NCBI GenBank assembly: GCA_024743195.1
Contig: JANSXE010000007.1
Span: 152,598 to 216,597 of the forward strand
DNA: 64,000 bases
Direction of reading: 5' to 3'
Origin: Alphaproteobacteria bacterium
Lineage (GTDB): Bacteria > Pseudomonadota > Alphaproteobacteria > UBA8366 > Aestuariispiraceae
Numbering within the stretch: the stretch's first letter is position 1; every line of letters begins with the position of its first letter. The notes beneath the pieces were generated by a model that saw only the letters and a list, made by a program, of their open reading frames with translations, did no database searches and was not told the origin of the DNA. Shown piece by piece: positions 1-8,139 of this stretch. Made by a program: the position numbers and the translations under genes.

Positions 1-2
1 CG

Positions 3-824
3 CGCGCCGGCCTGGAGCCGGAGCTGCTGGCCACCTTGCGGCGGATCGAGGATCCCCGGCGCATCCTGCGGGCGCTGCGCACGATTGCGGTCGAACACGC
101 GAGGGGCGGCGACCGGGCGGGCGCCTTCGCGGCGGCCGACCGCATTCCCGATCCCGACGTGCGCGCGGCCGCGCTCGCGGACATCGCGCAACTCGACGCC
201 GACGCGGCTGCGCCGCTCGAGACTCCGCGGCTGGTCGGCCGCGGCGGCGAGTCGGCGCCGCGCGACGCCGACTCCCCGCCCCGCTTCCACGCGATCGACC
301 TGATCGATCTGGCCCTCGTGCGCCTGGAGTCGGGCGAGACCGAGGCCGCACGTCAATTACTGGAGGAAGGCGCCGCCACGGTCGCCTCGGTCGACAAGGA
401 CAATCGGCGGGCCTATCCGCGGTTCCGTCTGGCGTTGGCGCACATCACCTTGGCGGAGCGCACCGGCGCCGCAGAGCCGCTCGACGCGATTATGGCCGCC
501 CTCGACGCGCCGCATCTGCGGGCCCACGCCTACGCGCGCCTCGCGGCGCTGCATGCGGCCCAGGGCCGCGGCGACGCCGCGGCCGCCGCGACGGCCAAGG
601 CCGATCGGGCGCTCGCCGCGGTGCCCAGCCGGCTGCGCCGCATCTGGACCGCCGCGGACATCGCGGAAGCGCTGCGCCCGGACGATAAGGCCGCCGGGAC
701 GCGTTATCTGGAGCGCGCCCGGGCGGAGGCCGCCGGCTACGACAGCCCCTGGGGCCGCGCGCGGGCCTTGGCGCGGCTTGCCGACGCCTATCTCGCCTTC
801 GGCGAAGAGGAGGCCGATCGGTGA
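3..824 (+). CDS. TPR-like repeat protein, 5'-truncated by the window edge
   Basis: The frame is open from base 3, so the gene begins outside the window. At least 274 residues are visible, rich in Ala, Arg and Asp. The protein shows recurring helix-pair signatures (ARxxLARLADAYLAFG near the C-terminus, AYARLAALHAAQGRGDAAAA in the middle) that resemble degenerate tetratricopeptide repeats. No catalytic motif or membrane segment is visible. The stop overlaps the GTG start of the methyltransferase by four bases (GTGA), so the two are probably cotranslated. Function is unknown; a scaffold or regulatory role is only a guess from the repeat architecture. Confidence 0.6.
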   Translation, partial: RAGLEPELLATLRRIEDPRRILRALRTIAVEHARGGDRAGAFAAADRIPDPDVRAAALADIAQLDADAAAPLETPRLVGRGGESAPRDADSPPRFHAIDLIDLALVRLESGETEAARQLLEEGAATVASVDKDNRRAYPRFRLALAHITLAERTGAAEPLDAIMAALDAPHLRAHAYARLAALHAAQGRGDAAAAATAKADRALAAVPSRLRRIWTAADIAEALRPDDKAAGTRYLERARAEAAGYDSPWGRARALARLADAYLAFGEEEADR

Positions 825-1609
825 GCGGCGCTGAAGGTCCGGCGCCCTCCGCCTTCAAGGACCATTTCTCGACCGGATCGGAGGCCTATCGGGCGATGCG
901 GCCGACCTATCCGGCCGCGCTGTTCGACTGGCTCGCGCGCCAAGCCCCCGCCCGCGAGGCGGCGTGGGACTGCGGCTGCGGCAGCGGCCAGGCGACCCTG
1001 CCGCTCGCCGAACAGTTCGCGCGCGTCTACGCGACCGACCCCAGCGCCGCCCAACTGGCCGAGGCGCCGGCGCGACCCAACATCGCCTACAGCCGGGGCC
1101 GGGCCGAGGCGTCGGGCCTGCCGGACCGTTCGGTCGACCTCGCGCTCGCCGCCCAGGCCGCCCACTGGTTCGATCAGGACGCCTTCCACGCCGAGTTGCG
1201 CCGCGTGGTCCGGCCGGGCGGCGTCGCGGCGCTGGTCAGCTATGGCGTGATCGAGGGAGAAGGCGCGGTCGGCGAGGCGCTGGCCGCTTTCTATCATGGC
1301 CCGATCCACGCCCATTGGCCGCCGGAGCGCGCGCATGTGGAGGCCGGCTATCGCAGCCTTCCCTTCCCGTTCGCCGACATCGCGGCCCCGGCTTTCGAGA
1401 TCGTGGCGGACTGGCCGCTGGCGCATCTCGTCGGCTATATCGGCACGTGGTCGGCCGTGCAGGCCTATCGCATGACGCACGGCGCGGATCCAATCCCGGA
1501 CGCCGAAGAACGGCTGGCCGCCGCCTGGGGCGAGCCGACCACGCCCCGACGGTTCCGCTTTCCCCTCAGCCTGCGCGTCGGCCGCATCGCCGCCGCCGCC
1601 GCACTCTAA
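821..1609 (+). CDS. class I SAM-dependent methyltransferase
   Basis: This is a 262-aa cytosolic protein. Motif I (DCGCGSGQATLPLAEQF, about residues 47-63) is followed by an acidic beta-2 end (VYATDPS) and a motif-II-like segment (VDLALAAQAAHWFD), the pattern of Methyltransf_11-type enzymes. The C-terminal half, with HWPPERAHVEAGY and LAHLVGYIGTWSAVQAY, resembles the SAM methyltransferases often annotated near TPR genes; the acceptor substrate is unknown. The GTG start overlaps the upstream stop. The 3' end lies inside a 15-bp tandem duplication shared with the convergent gene. Confidence 0.85.
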   Translation: MSGAEGPAPSAFKDHFSTGSEAYRAMRPTYPAALFDWLARQAPAREAAWDCGCGSGQATLPLAEQFARVYATDPSAAQLAEAPARPNIAYSRGRAEASGLPDRSVDLALAAQAAHWFDQDAFHAELRRVVRPGGVAALVSYGVIEGEGAVGEALAAFYHGPIHAHWPPERAHVEAGYRSLPFPFADIAAPAFEIVADWPLAHLVGYIGTWSAVQAYRMTHGADPIPDAEERLAAAWGEPTTPRRFRFPLSLRVGRIAAAAAL

Positions 1610-1625
1610 ACCGCCGCACTCTAAA
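1596..1625. repeat. 15-bp tandem duplication carrying stops for both convergent genes
   Basis: The unit CCGCCGCACTCTAAA is present twice in perfect tandem. The first copy provides the TAA stop of the plus-strand methyltransferase at 1607-1609. The second provides the minus-strand TAG stop of the PAS protein at 1621-1623. It looks like a slippage duplication at a convergent junction. Confidence 0.9.
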
Positions 1626-2193
1626 CCGCCGCGCCGGGCTCCGTGTCCGGCGCGCCGTCGTCGTCGAACGCCAGTATCGGACCGATCTTGACCGAGCGCG
1701 CGAGAATGAAGGAGGTCGCCTCCGGGTCCGCGGTCCGCCAGCGCGCCCCGACCATCACCGCATCCACTTCGTCATGCGTGGCGAAAGGCAGAACCAGGCG
1801 GCTCACCTCCCGCTCGGCCCCGCGGTTCGGGCCCAGATAGCGCATGGTGCAGAAGAGCGGCCGCCTTTCCACGCGCACCGCCTCGAAGAGTTCGATCAAC
1901 GCCGGGGCGTAGATCTCGCCCTCGATCTCGGCGACGCGCTTGCCCGACAACTCCACCCCGGCGAGATCGCGAAAGGCCGTGCCGACGAGGCCGTAACGCC
2001 AATCCCCCGCCTCGCACAGGACGATCTTCACGCGCGGCAGCAACCGCGGCGGCAGATCGGACGGATCGATCGCGCGCCGATCAGGAGCCGCCGCCGCGGG
2101 GCCCGCCTCCCCCGCAAGACGGCGCCAGTAGACGTAGAGGGGGTGCAGGTCGCCCACCTCCGACCCGTCTGCGACCCGACGCTCGATGTCCAT
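1621..2193 (-). CDS. PAS domain-containing protein (PAS_5 type)
   Basis: This 190-aa protein has no membrane segment. The N-terminal part (LHPLYVYWRRLAGE, PPRLLPRVKIVLCEA, WRYGLVGTAFRDLAGVELSGKRV) matches the alphaproteobacterial single-PAS family PF07310 as I remember it. These proteins usually contain only the sensor fold with no output domain. The later part (RPLFCTMRYLGPNRG, VSRLVLPFA) is the second half of the PAS sheet. The ATG at 2193 opens the frame. It is convergent with the methyltransferase and lies downstream of the aminotransferase terminator, so it is probably its own unit. Ligand and partner are unknown. Confidence 0.75.
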   Translation of the reverse strand: MDIERRVADGSEVGDLHPLYVYWRRLAGEAGPAAAAPDRRAIDPSDLPPRLLPRVKIVLCEAGDWRYGLVGTAFRDLAGVELSGKRVAEIEGEIYAPALIELFEAVRVERRPLFCTMRYLGPNRGAEREVSRLVLPFATHDEVDAVMVGARWRTADPEATSFILARSVKIGPILAFDDDGAPDTEPGAAV

Positions 2194-2240
2194 GACGGCC
2201 CTGCCGATTGCGCGTCGTCAGCTCTCCCCCAAGCCGACAG

Positions 2241-2272
2241 AAAAAGGCGGGCGACGTTTCCCGTCGCCCGCC
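2241..2272 (-). terminator. intrinsic terminator of the aminotransferase gene
   Basis: A perfect 11-bp stem (GGCGGGCGACG paired with CGTCGCCCGCC) closes a 5-base loop. Read on the minus strand, the hairpin is followed by TTTTT. It lies 35 bp beyond the aminotransferase stop, a textbook Rho-independent terminator. Confidence 0.9.
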
Positions 2273-2306
2273 TGTAACAGAACCGTAAGGTTGTCTTTCG
2301 CCGTCG

Positions 2307-3602
2307 TCAACCAGCCTCGGTAAGGGTCGCGCGCAGAATGTCGATCATCTCGTCGATCTGCGCCTCCTCCACGGTCAGCGGCGGGGCCAGGATGCCGGCC
2401 TGGCCGGTGAACTTCAGGTGCAGGCCGCGGTGGAACAGGGTCTTCTGCATCGCCGCCCCGTCGCCCTTGATGTCCAAGGCCGCCATCAGGCCATAGCCGC
2501 GGATGTCGATGATCGCGTCGATCCCCTTCAGGCTCATGACCTTCTCTTCGAAATAGGGGGCGAGGCGCGCGGCGCGCTCGAACAGCCCCTCCTTCTCGAA
2601 GATCTCCATCGTCGCGATGCCGGCGGCGCAGGCGGCCGGGTGGCCCGAATAGGTGTAGCCGTGGAAGAACTCGATCGCGTTCTCCGGCTGGGCCTCGGTC
2701 ACCGTCTCGTAGATCTCGTCCTTGACCGCGACCGCGCCCATCGGCTGGGCGCCGTTGGTGATGGCCTTAGCCAGGGTCATGATGTCGGGCGTGACCCCGA
2801 AGGCCTGCGCGGCGAAGGGCGCGCCCAGGCGGCCGAAGCCGGTGATCACCTCGTCGAAGACAAGGAGAATGCCGTTCTCGTCGCAGATCTCGCGCAGGCG
2901 CTCCAGATAACCCTTGGGCGGCACCAGACAGCCGGTCGACCCCGCGATCGGCTCCACGAAACAGGCGGCGATCGTCGTCCCGCCATAGGTGTCGACCGCG
3001 CGCTGCAGGTCCTCGGCCAGATGGGCGCCGTGATCGCCCTGGCCCCACTGATAGCGGTTCTCCTCGAGCCAGGTGTGGCGCATGTGGACGACGCCCGGCA
3101 TGACCACCGGAAAGGTCTCCCGGTTCTTGACCATGCCGGAAAGCGACACGCCGCCCATGTTGACGCCGTGATAGGCGCGCTCGCGGCTGACGAAGCGCAG
3201 GCGCTGCGCGTCGCCGTTGGCCCGGTGATAGGCCATCGCGATCTTCAGCGCCGTGTCGATCGCCTCGGAGCCGGAATTGACGAAGAAGATGTGATTGATC
3301 TCGTCCGGCGTCAGGCGCGTGACGCGCTGCGCCAGTTCGAAGCTCCAGGGATGGCCGAGTTGGAAGGGCGCGGAATAATCGCACTCCTGCAATTGGCGGC
3401 TGACCGCCTCGGCGATCTCGGGCCGGGCGTGACCGCAGGCGACGTTGAAGAGCGAGGACGAGGCGTCGAGCACCCGCCCCCCCTCATGGTTCCAGAGATA
3501 GACGCCCTCGGTCTTCACCACGAGCCGGGGGTTCGCCTTGAAGTCCCGGTTGCCGGTGAAGGGCATCCAGTGGTTCTCAAGGGAGTTCACCTGATATTTC
3601 AT
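2307..3602 (-). CDS. class III omega-amino acid:pyruvate aminotransferase
   Basis: This is a 431-aa cytosolic PLP enzyme of fold type I, class III. Visible marks are the N-terminal LENHWMPFTGNRDFK, the phosphate-binding NSGSEAID, the DEVITGFGRLG segment carrying the PLP-pyridine Asp, and the Schiff-base Lys in LAKAITNGAQPMGAV. The N-terminal signature and length fit beta-alanine/omega-amino acid:pyruvate transaminases. Taurine, beta-alanine and gamma-aminobutyrate are plausible donors, and sequence alone does not choose between them. The gene is divergent from a MocR regulator and ends in a strong terminator. With xsc about 10 kb away, conversion of taurine to sulfoacetaldehyde is an attractive but unproven role. 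Confidence 0.9.
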   Translation of the reverse strand: MKYQVNSLENHWMPFTGNRDFKANPRLVVKTEGVYLWNHEGGRVLDASSSLFNVACGHARPEIAEAVSRQLQECDYSAPFQLGHPWSFELAQRVTRLTPDEINHIFFVNSGSEAIDTALKIAMAYHRANGDAQRLRFVSRERAYHGVNMGGVSLSGMVKNRETFPVVMPGVVHMRHTWLEENRYQWGQGDHGAHLAEDLQRAVDTYGGTTIAACFVEPIAGSTGCLVPPKGYLERLREICDENGILLVFDEVITGFGRLGAPFAAQAFGVTPDIMTLAKAITNGAQPMGAVAVKDEIYETVTEAQPENAIEFFHGYTYSGHPAACAAGIATMEIFEKEGLFERAARLAPYFEEKVMSLKGIDAIIDIRGYGLMAALDIKGDGAAMQKTLFHRGLHLKFTGQAGILAPPLTVEEAQIDEMIDILRATLTEAG

Positions 3603-3700
3603 GAGGTTGCTCTCGCGATTTAAAGACAGACGCCAGAACGCCGTTCATAGCCGGCGCGCCGCCGCTTGTCAGGGTCCAAACGCTACCGTAGCCTAGGCGT

Positions 3701-3719
3701 TGGCCCAATCATAGGGCCA
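3701..3719. promoter_or_regulatory. inverted repeat in the aminotransferase-MocR divergent region
   Basis: TGGCCC and GGGCCA form an inverted repeat with a 7-base spacer, in the 187-bp gap between the divergent aminotransferase and MocR genes. A direct repeat GTCCAA also occurs at 3674-3679 and 3738-3743. MocR regulators usually bind direct repeats near their own divergent promoter, so either element could be the operator. No binding evidence exists here. Confidence 0.35.
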
Positions 3720-3789
3720 GCCGGGGTCGATGCACCAGTCCAATCCGCATCCTGGTCCGCTCTCGGTCTTCCCCAGGAGTAAGCCCCCG

Positions 3790-5289
3790 ATGCGCGACGC
3801 GCTGTTCCACATCCGACCGGATTCGCCGCTCAGCATCCAGGCGCAAATCCGCGAGCTGATCGTGGATGCGATCCTCTCCGGCCAGTTGCCGCCGGGCGAC
3901 CCGCTGCCCAGCTGCCGAACCATGGCGAAGCGGCTGCGCGTCTCACGCAATACGGTCGTCTACGCCTATCAGCGCCTCGTCGACGACGGCTTCCTAACCG
4001 CGCGCGAGCGCAGCGGCTTCTACGTGGCCGACGACGTCCTGCAGGGCCGCGTCCAGCCCCAGCCCGCGCCGTCCGAGCCGCACGAGCCGCGGGCCGCGCC
4101 GGACATGGCGCGCCGTTTCCGGATCCGGCCGAGCCGGCAACCGAACATCGTCAAGCCGCCCCACTGGCGCGACCTGCCCTACCCCTTCATCTACGGCCAG
4201 AGCGACGCGCGCCTCTTTCCGCTGGCCGAATGGCGGGACTGCAGCCGCCAGGTGCTGGGCCGGCGCATGTTCGACGACGTAACCCACGACATGCTGGGCG
4301 CCGACGACGAGGTGCTGGTGGAGCATATCCGCACCCATCTGCTGCCGCGGCGCGGGGTCACCGCGCGGCGCGACGAGATCCTGATTACGCTCGGCGCGCA
4401 GAACGCGCTCTATCTTCTGGCCAGCCTGTTCCTGCAGCCGACCGACACGGTCGTGATGGGAGATCCGGGCTATCCCGACTTCCGGAATCTGGCGCAGCTG
4501 CGCACCAACCGGCTGCGCACGATTGCGGTGGACGCCGGCGGCCTGCCGATCGACGGGCGGTTGGACGGGGCGGATTACATCTTCGTCACGCCGAGCCATC
4601 ACTTCCCGACCACCGTGACCATGCCGATGGCCCGTCGGCGGGCGCTGCTGGAATACGTCGCCGAGAACGACTGCATCGTCATCGAGGACGACTACGAGCC
4701 GGAGGCCAACTACGTCTCGGAGCCGACGCCGGCGCTGAAGTCGATGGATCGCGACGGGCGCGTCCTCTATGTCGGCAGCCTCTCGAAGACCCTGTTTCCG
4801 GGGCTGCGGCTCGGCTACGTCGTCGCGTCGGCGCCGGTGATCGAGGAGTTGCGGGCGCTGCGCCGCCTGATGCTGCGCCACCCGCCAACCGAGGTGCAGC
4901 GCATCGCCGGCCTGTTCATCGCGCAGGGCCACCACGACACCTACGTCAAACGGCTGGCCAAGACCTACAAGCAGCGTTGGACGCTGATGCGCGACGCGCT
5001 GGGCCGTCACCTGCCCGGCGCGGCGCAGGCCCCCAGCTTCGGCGGCACCAGCTTCTGGGTGGAAGGTCCGCCGGACCTGGACGCCGACGCGCTGGCCGCA
5101 CGCGCGCTCGACGCGGGCGTCCTGATCGAGCCGGGCAGCGTCAACTTCGCCGGCGACAAACCGGACCGGCATTTCTTCCGGCTCGGCTTCTCCTCGATCC
5201 CGGACGAGCGGATCGATCCCGGGATCGCTAAGCTCGCCCAACTGATCGGTGAGACGCAAAGCCGAGGCGTCGGACGCATCGCGGTATAG
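3790..5289 (+). CDS. MocR/GabR-type regulator (GntR HTH fused to aminotransferase fold)
   Basis: A protein of 499 aa from the chosen start. Residues about 1-75 form a GntR winged helix (SIQAQIRELIVDAIL, PSCRTMAKRLRVSRNTVVYAY). The rest is a class I aminotransferase fold with VMGDPGYPDF, IEDDYEPEA and the PLP lysine in VGSLSKTLFPGLRLGY. The ATG at 3790 is preferred over 3730 because AGGAG sits 10 bases upstream. Such proteins are PLP-dependent regulators, not enzymes; relatives include GabR and TauR, the taurine-responsive activator. The YPFIYGQSDARLFP segment recalls the TauR branch, from memory only. It is divergent from the omega-aminotransferase, its most likely target. Confidence 0.88.
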   Translation: MRDALFHIRPDSPLSIQAQIRELIVDAILSGQLPPGDPLPSCRTMAKRLRVSRNTVVYAYQRLVDDGFLTARERSGFYVADDVLQGRVQPQPAPSEPHEPRAAPDMARRFRIRPSRQPNIVKPPHWRDLPYPFIYGQSDARLFPLAEWRDCSRQVLGRRMFDDVTHDMLGADDEVLVEHIRTHLLPRRGVTARRDEILITLGAQNALYLLASLFLQPTDTVVMGDPGYPDFRNLAQLRTNRLRTIAVDAGGLPIDGRLDGADYIFVTPSHHFPTTVTMPMARRRALLEYVAENDCIVIEDDYEPEANYVSEPTPALKSMDRDGRVLYVGSLSKTLFPGLRLGYVVASAPVIEELRALRRLMLRHPPTEVQRIAGLFIAQGHHDTYVKRLAKTYKQRWTLMRDALGRHLPGAAQAPSFGGTSFWVEGPPDLDADALAARALDAGVLIEPGSVNFAGDKPDRHFFRLGFSSIPDERIDPGIAKLAQLIGETQSRGVGRIAV

Positions 5290-5302
5290 GTGAGCCGACG
5301 CC

Positions 5303-7282
5303 TCACCCGCGCTCCTGGAACGCCAGCGCCTCGGCGCGGCTCTCGAAGACCTGGGGGCTGACGCCGCGGGCGCTGAGCGCGTCGCCCAGCTTGGCGCGCA
5401 GGAAGGCGCTGGTGGTGTAGCGGGTGACCTGGCTGTAGTAGCGCGCGACCAGTCCCTGCACCATGTCCGTATAGGCGTCGATCAGCGCCTCGTCGATCTG
5501 GAAGCCGTCGTAATTGACGACCGCCGCGACGGGCCGGCCGATCGCCTCGCAGCGCGCGGCGACGGCGGCGCGGATCGCCTCGATCTCCGCCTGCGTGCGC
5601 ACGGCGAGCGCCTCGAAATTGATGAACAGCATGTTGCGGTCGGAATCGTACTGGATGCGCGCGTTGAGCGGCAGGGACAACAAGATCTCCGCAAGACCCA
5701 TCGGCTCGGGCCGGAAGATCTCGGCGCGCATCTGCTCCGGCGCGTCGACGAGGGGCGCGAAGTCCATATGGGCCAGAATGTCCCGGTCGATATCGACGCC
5801 CGGCGCGACCTCGGCGAGGACGAGGCCGCGCGGCTCCAGGCGAAAGACGCAGCGCTCCGTGACGTAAAGGACGGGCTTGCCTTCCTCGCGCGACCGCTCG
5901 CCGGAGAAGGTGATCTGCTCCACGGCCGCGACGAACTTGCGCGCGCGGCCTTCCCGCACGATCGCCAGCGCGCCGCCCGCCGCCGTGGTCTCCAGCCCAC
6001 CGGCGGTGAAGGTTCCGGCGAAGACCACCCGCTTCGCGTTCTGGCTGATGTTGATGAAGCCGCCCGCGCCGGCCAGCTTCGGCCCGAAGCGCGAGACGTT
6101 GACCGCGCCGGTCGCGTCGACCTCCGCCATGCCGAGGCAAGCGAGGTCCAGCCCGCCGCCGTCGTAGAAGTCGAACTGCTGGTTCTGGTCGATGACGGCG
6201 TCGGCGTTGACGGCCGCGCCGAAGTCGAGGCCGCTGGCCGGGACGCCGCCGATCACGTCCGGCTCCGCGGTCAGCGTGACGTGGCGCAGGATCTTCTCGT
6301 CCGCCGCGACGGCGGCGACGCCTTCCGGCATGCCGATGCCCAGATTGACGACCCCGCCCGGCGGCAGCTCGAAGGCGCAGCGCCGGGCGATGATCCTGCG
6401 GGCGTCCAGGGCCGGCGCGCCCGTTGCGGCGGCGGCGACGGCGGGCGCCCGGATCTCGCCCGCGAAGACGGGGCTGTAGGCGGTGGCGTAGGTCTGGGCG
6501 TGGTGCTCCGGCTCGGCGACGACCACGCAGTCGACCAGCGGACCCGGGATCTTGACCTGCCGAGGGTTCAGGCTGCCGCGCTCGGCGACGCGCTCCACCT
6601 GAACGACGACGAGCCCGCCGGAATTCTTCGCCGCCATCGCCATGGCCAGCCCGTCGAGCGTCAGCGCCTCGCGCTCCATCGTCACATTGCCGAACGGATC
6701 GGCCGTCGTGCCGCGGATGAAGGCGACGTCGATCGGCTGAGCCTTGTAGTGCAGCCATTCCTCGCCGCCGAGCGTGACCAACTCGACGAGGTCTTCCCTC
6801 GTCGCCTCGTTGATCTTGCCGCCGTCGCGCCGCGGGTCGACGAACGTGTCCAGCCCGACCTTGCTGATCGGACCCGGCTTACCGGCGGCCGCGTCGCGAT
6901 ACATGTGCGAGATGCAGCCCTGGGGCAGGTTGTAGGCCTCGATCGCGCCCTCGACGGCGAGCGCGCCGAGCTTCGGCGCAAGGCCCCAATGGCCGCCGAT
7001 CGCGCGGCGCACCAGACCGGGGTCGGCCAGGCGGTTCAGGCCGCGCTCCTTCCCGTCGCCCTGACCGGCGGCGAAGATCAGCGTCAGGCCCGTCGGTCGT
7101 CCGCTTTCCCGAAACCGCTCAGCCAGCGCGGCAAGCAGCCCGTCCGGCACGCCGCAGCCCACGAAGCCGCCGGTCGCCAGCCGGTCGCCGTCGCGCACGA
7201 GCGCCGCCGCCTCATCCGCCGACACGATCTTGTTCTTGGCCCCGCCGCGCGGCGCGGCCCCGCCTATTCCCCGGTCCGTCAT
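5303..7282 (-). CDS. acyl-CoA:acetate/3-ketoacid CoA-transferase with extra C-terminal domain
   Basis: This 659-aa protein (from ATG at 7282) has the alpha and beta halves of a type I CoA-transferase fused, as in propionate CoA-transferase/YdiF. Residues about 15-270 are the alpha half (GDRLATGGFVGCGVPDGL). The beta half has VNLGIGMPEG and a Glu in TAEPDVIGGVPASGL at the usual catalytic position. It transfers CoA between acyl-CoA and short carboxylates. About 130 further residues follow the usual family end; they look like a separate small alpha/beta domain. It is convergent with the MocR gene. Use of acetate from the nearby acetate kinase is possible but inferred. Confidence 0.85.
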   Translation of the reverse strand: MTDRGIGGAAPRGGAKNKIVSADEAAALVRDGDRLATGGFVGCGVPDGLLAALAERFRESGRPTGLTLIFAAGQGDGKERGLNRLADPGLVRRAIGGHWGLAPKLGALAVEGAIEAYNLPQGCISHMYRDAAAGKPGPISKVGLDTFVDPRRDGGKINEATREDLVELVTLGGEEWLHYKAQPIDVAFIRGTTADPFGNVTMEREALTLDGLAMAMAAKNSGGLVVVQVERVAERGSLNPRQVKIPGPLVDCVVVAEPEHHAQTYATAYSPVFAGEIRAPAVAAAATGAPALDARRIIARRCAFELPPGGVVNLGIGMPEGVAAVAADEKILRHVTLTAEPDVIGGVPASGLDFGAAVNADAVIDQNQQFDFYDGGGLDLACLGMAEVDATGAVNVSRFGPKLAGAGGFINISQNAKRVVFAGTFTAGGLETTAAGGALAIVREGRARKFVAAVEQITFSGERSREEGKPVLYVTERCVFRLEPRGLVLAEVAPGVDIDRDILAHMDFAPLVDAPEQMRAEIFRPEPMGLAEILLSLPLNARIQYDSDRNMLFINFEALAVRTQAEIEAIRAAVAARCEAIGRPVAAVVNYDGFQIDEALIDAYTDMVQGLVARYYSQVTRYTTSAFLRAKLGDALSARGVSPQVFESRAEALAFQERG

Positions 7283-7423
7283 GCGCAAGATGATAGCGGC
7301 GGCGCCGCATCGCGCCATAGAAAAGCGGGCCGGCGCGACGGCCGAGCCGCCGACGCCCCTGTCCAGACCGGCGCCGGCGCCCTATATACGTAAGTCCTGT
7401 CCCGAAACTCCGGCAATCCGTCC

Positions 7424-8044
7424 ATGCGCCGCGCCATCTTCTTCGCTCGCCGACTGACCCGGTCCTCGCACGGGCAGGCCGGGCTGTTCGCGTTGTCGGC
7501 CGGCGAAGCCTTCTTCCCGTTTCTGATGGAAGTGGTCATGGCGCCGATGATGCTGGTCAACCGCCGGCGCGCCTGGCGCATCGGGGCGATCGCGCTGGCC
7601 GGGTGCATCGTGGGGTCGCTCGCCGCCTATTGCGCCGGGGCCTGGCTCTACGAAGTCGCGGGCGAGCCGTTGGTCGCCGTTGTCGGCGGCGAGGAGGTCT
7701 TCGCCGACTTCAAGCGCTTCATGCAGGATTACGGCTTCTGGGCGATCATTGCGGCCGGCGTCACGCCGATCCCGTTCCAGGTGGCGATCCTGGCCGGCGG
7801 CGTCACCGGCTATCCGCTGACGGGGTTCGTCGCGGCCGTGCTGGTCGCGCGGGGGGTGCGTTATCTGGGCCTGGCGGCGCTGATCGTCTGGCTGGGCGCC
7901 GACGCCATGAAGCTGTTCAGCCGAATGCGGCGGCTCAGCCCCCTGCGCAAGGCGCGGCGCAAGGCCACCCTGGCCGCCGCCGAAAAGGCGGCCGCCGTCG
8001 TTCCACCGGCGCCGGGCGAGGCGGAGAACGGCCCGCGCCGCTGA
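7424..8044 (+). CDS. YqaA/VTT-like small membrane protein
   Basis: This is a 206-aa inner-membrane protein with about four hydrophobic segments: LFALSAGEAFFPFLMEVVMAP, IGAIALAGCIVGSLAAYCAGA, FWAIIAAGVTPIPFQVAILAGG and GFVAAVLVARGVRYLGLAAL. The GVTPIPFQVAILAGG segment is characteristic of YqaA/VNN-like relatives of the DedA (VTT) superfamily. The C-terminal tail is Arg/Ala-rich and probably cytoplasmic. Family members are linked to lipid or small-molecule transport and membrane homeostasis, but the substrate here is unknown. No good Shine-Dalgarno is visible before the ATG, so the start is less certain. It stands alone, divergent from the CoA-transferase. Confidence 0.75.
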   Translation: MRRAIFFARRLTRSSHGQAGLFALSAGEAFFPFLMEVVMAPMMLVNRRRAWRIGAIALAGCIVGSLAAYCAGAWLYEVAGEPLVAVVGGEEVFADFKRFMQDYGFWAIIAAGVTPIPFQVAILAGGVTGYPLTGFVAAVLVARGVRYLGLAALIVWLGADAMKLFSRMRRLSPLRKARRKATLAAAEKAAAVVPPAPGEAENGPRR

Positions 8045-8065
8045 CGCTTCCCTGCTCAGTAACGG

Positions 8066-8100
8066 AAAACGCCTCCCCCCGGTCGCCCGGGCGGAGGCGT
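8066..8100 (-). terminator. terminator of the first Pot operon
   Basis: ACGCCTCC at 8069-8076 pairs with GGAGGCGT at 8093-8100 around a GC-rich loop. On the minus strand the stem is followed by TTTTCC. It lies between the convergent membrane-protein gene and the last gene of the first Pot operon, and probably ends that operon. Confidence 0.75.
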
Positions 8101-8139
8101 CGTCGCAAGGCGCGGTCTGTCAGAGCCGCCCGGTCTCGA

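Noticed and set aside
5288..5310. Word GAGCCGACGCCTCA shared with 27140-27160 at another convergent junction
   Set aside because: Only about 14 bp shared and no clear hairpin with a T run in both places; coincidence cannot be excluded.
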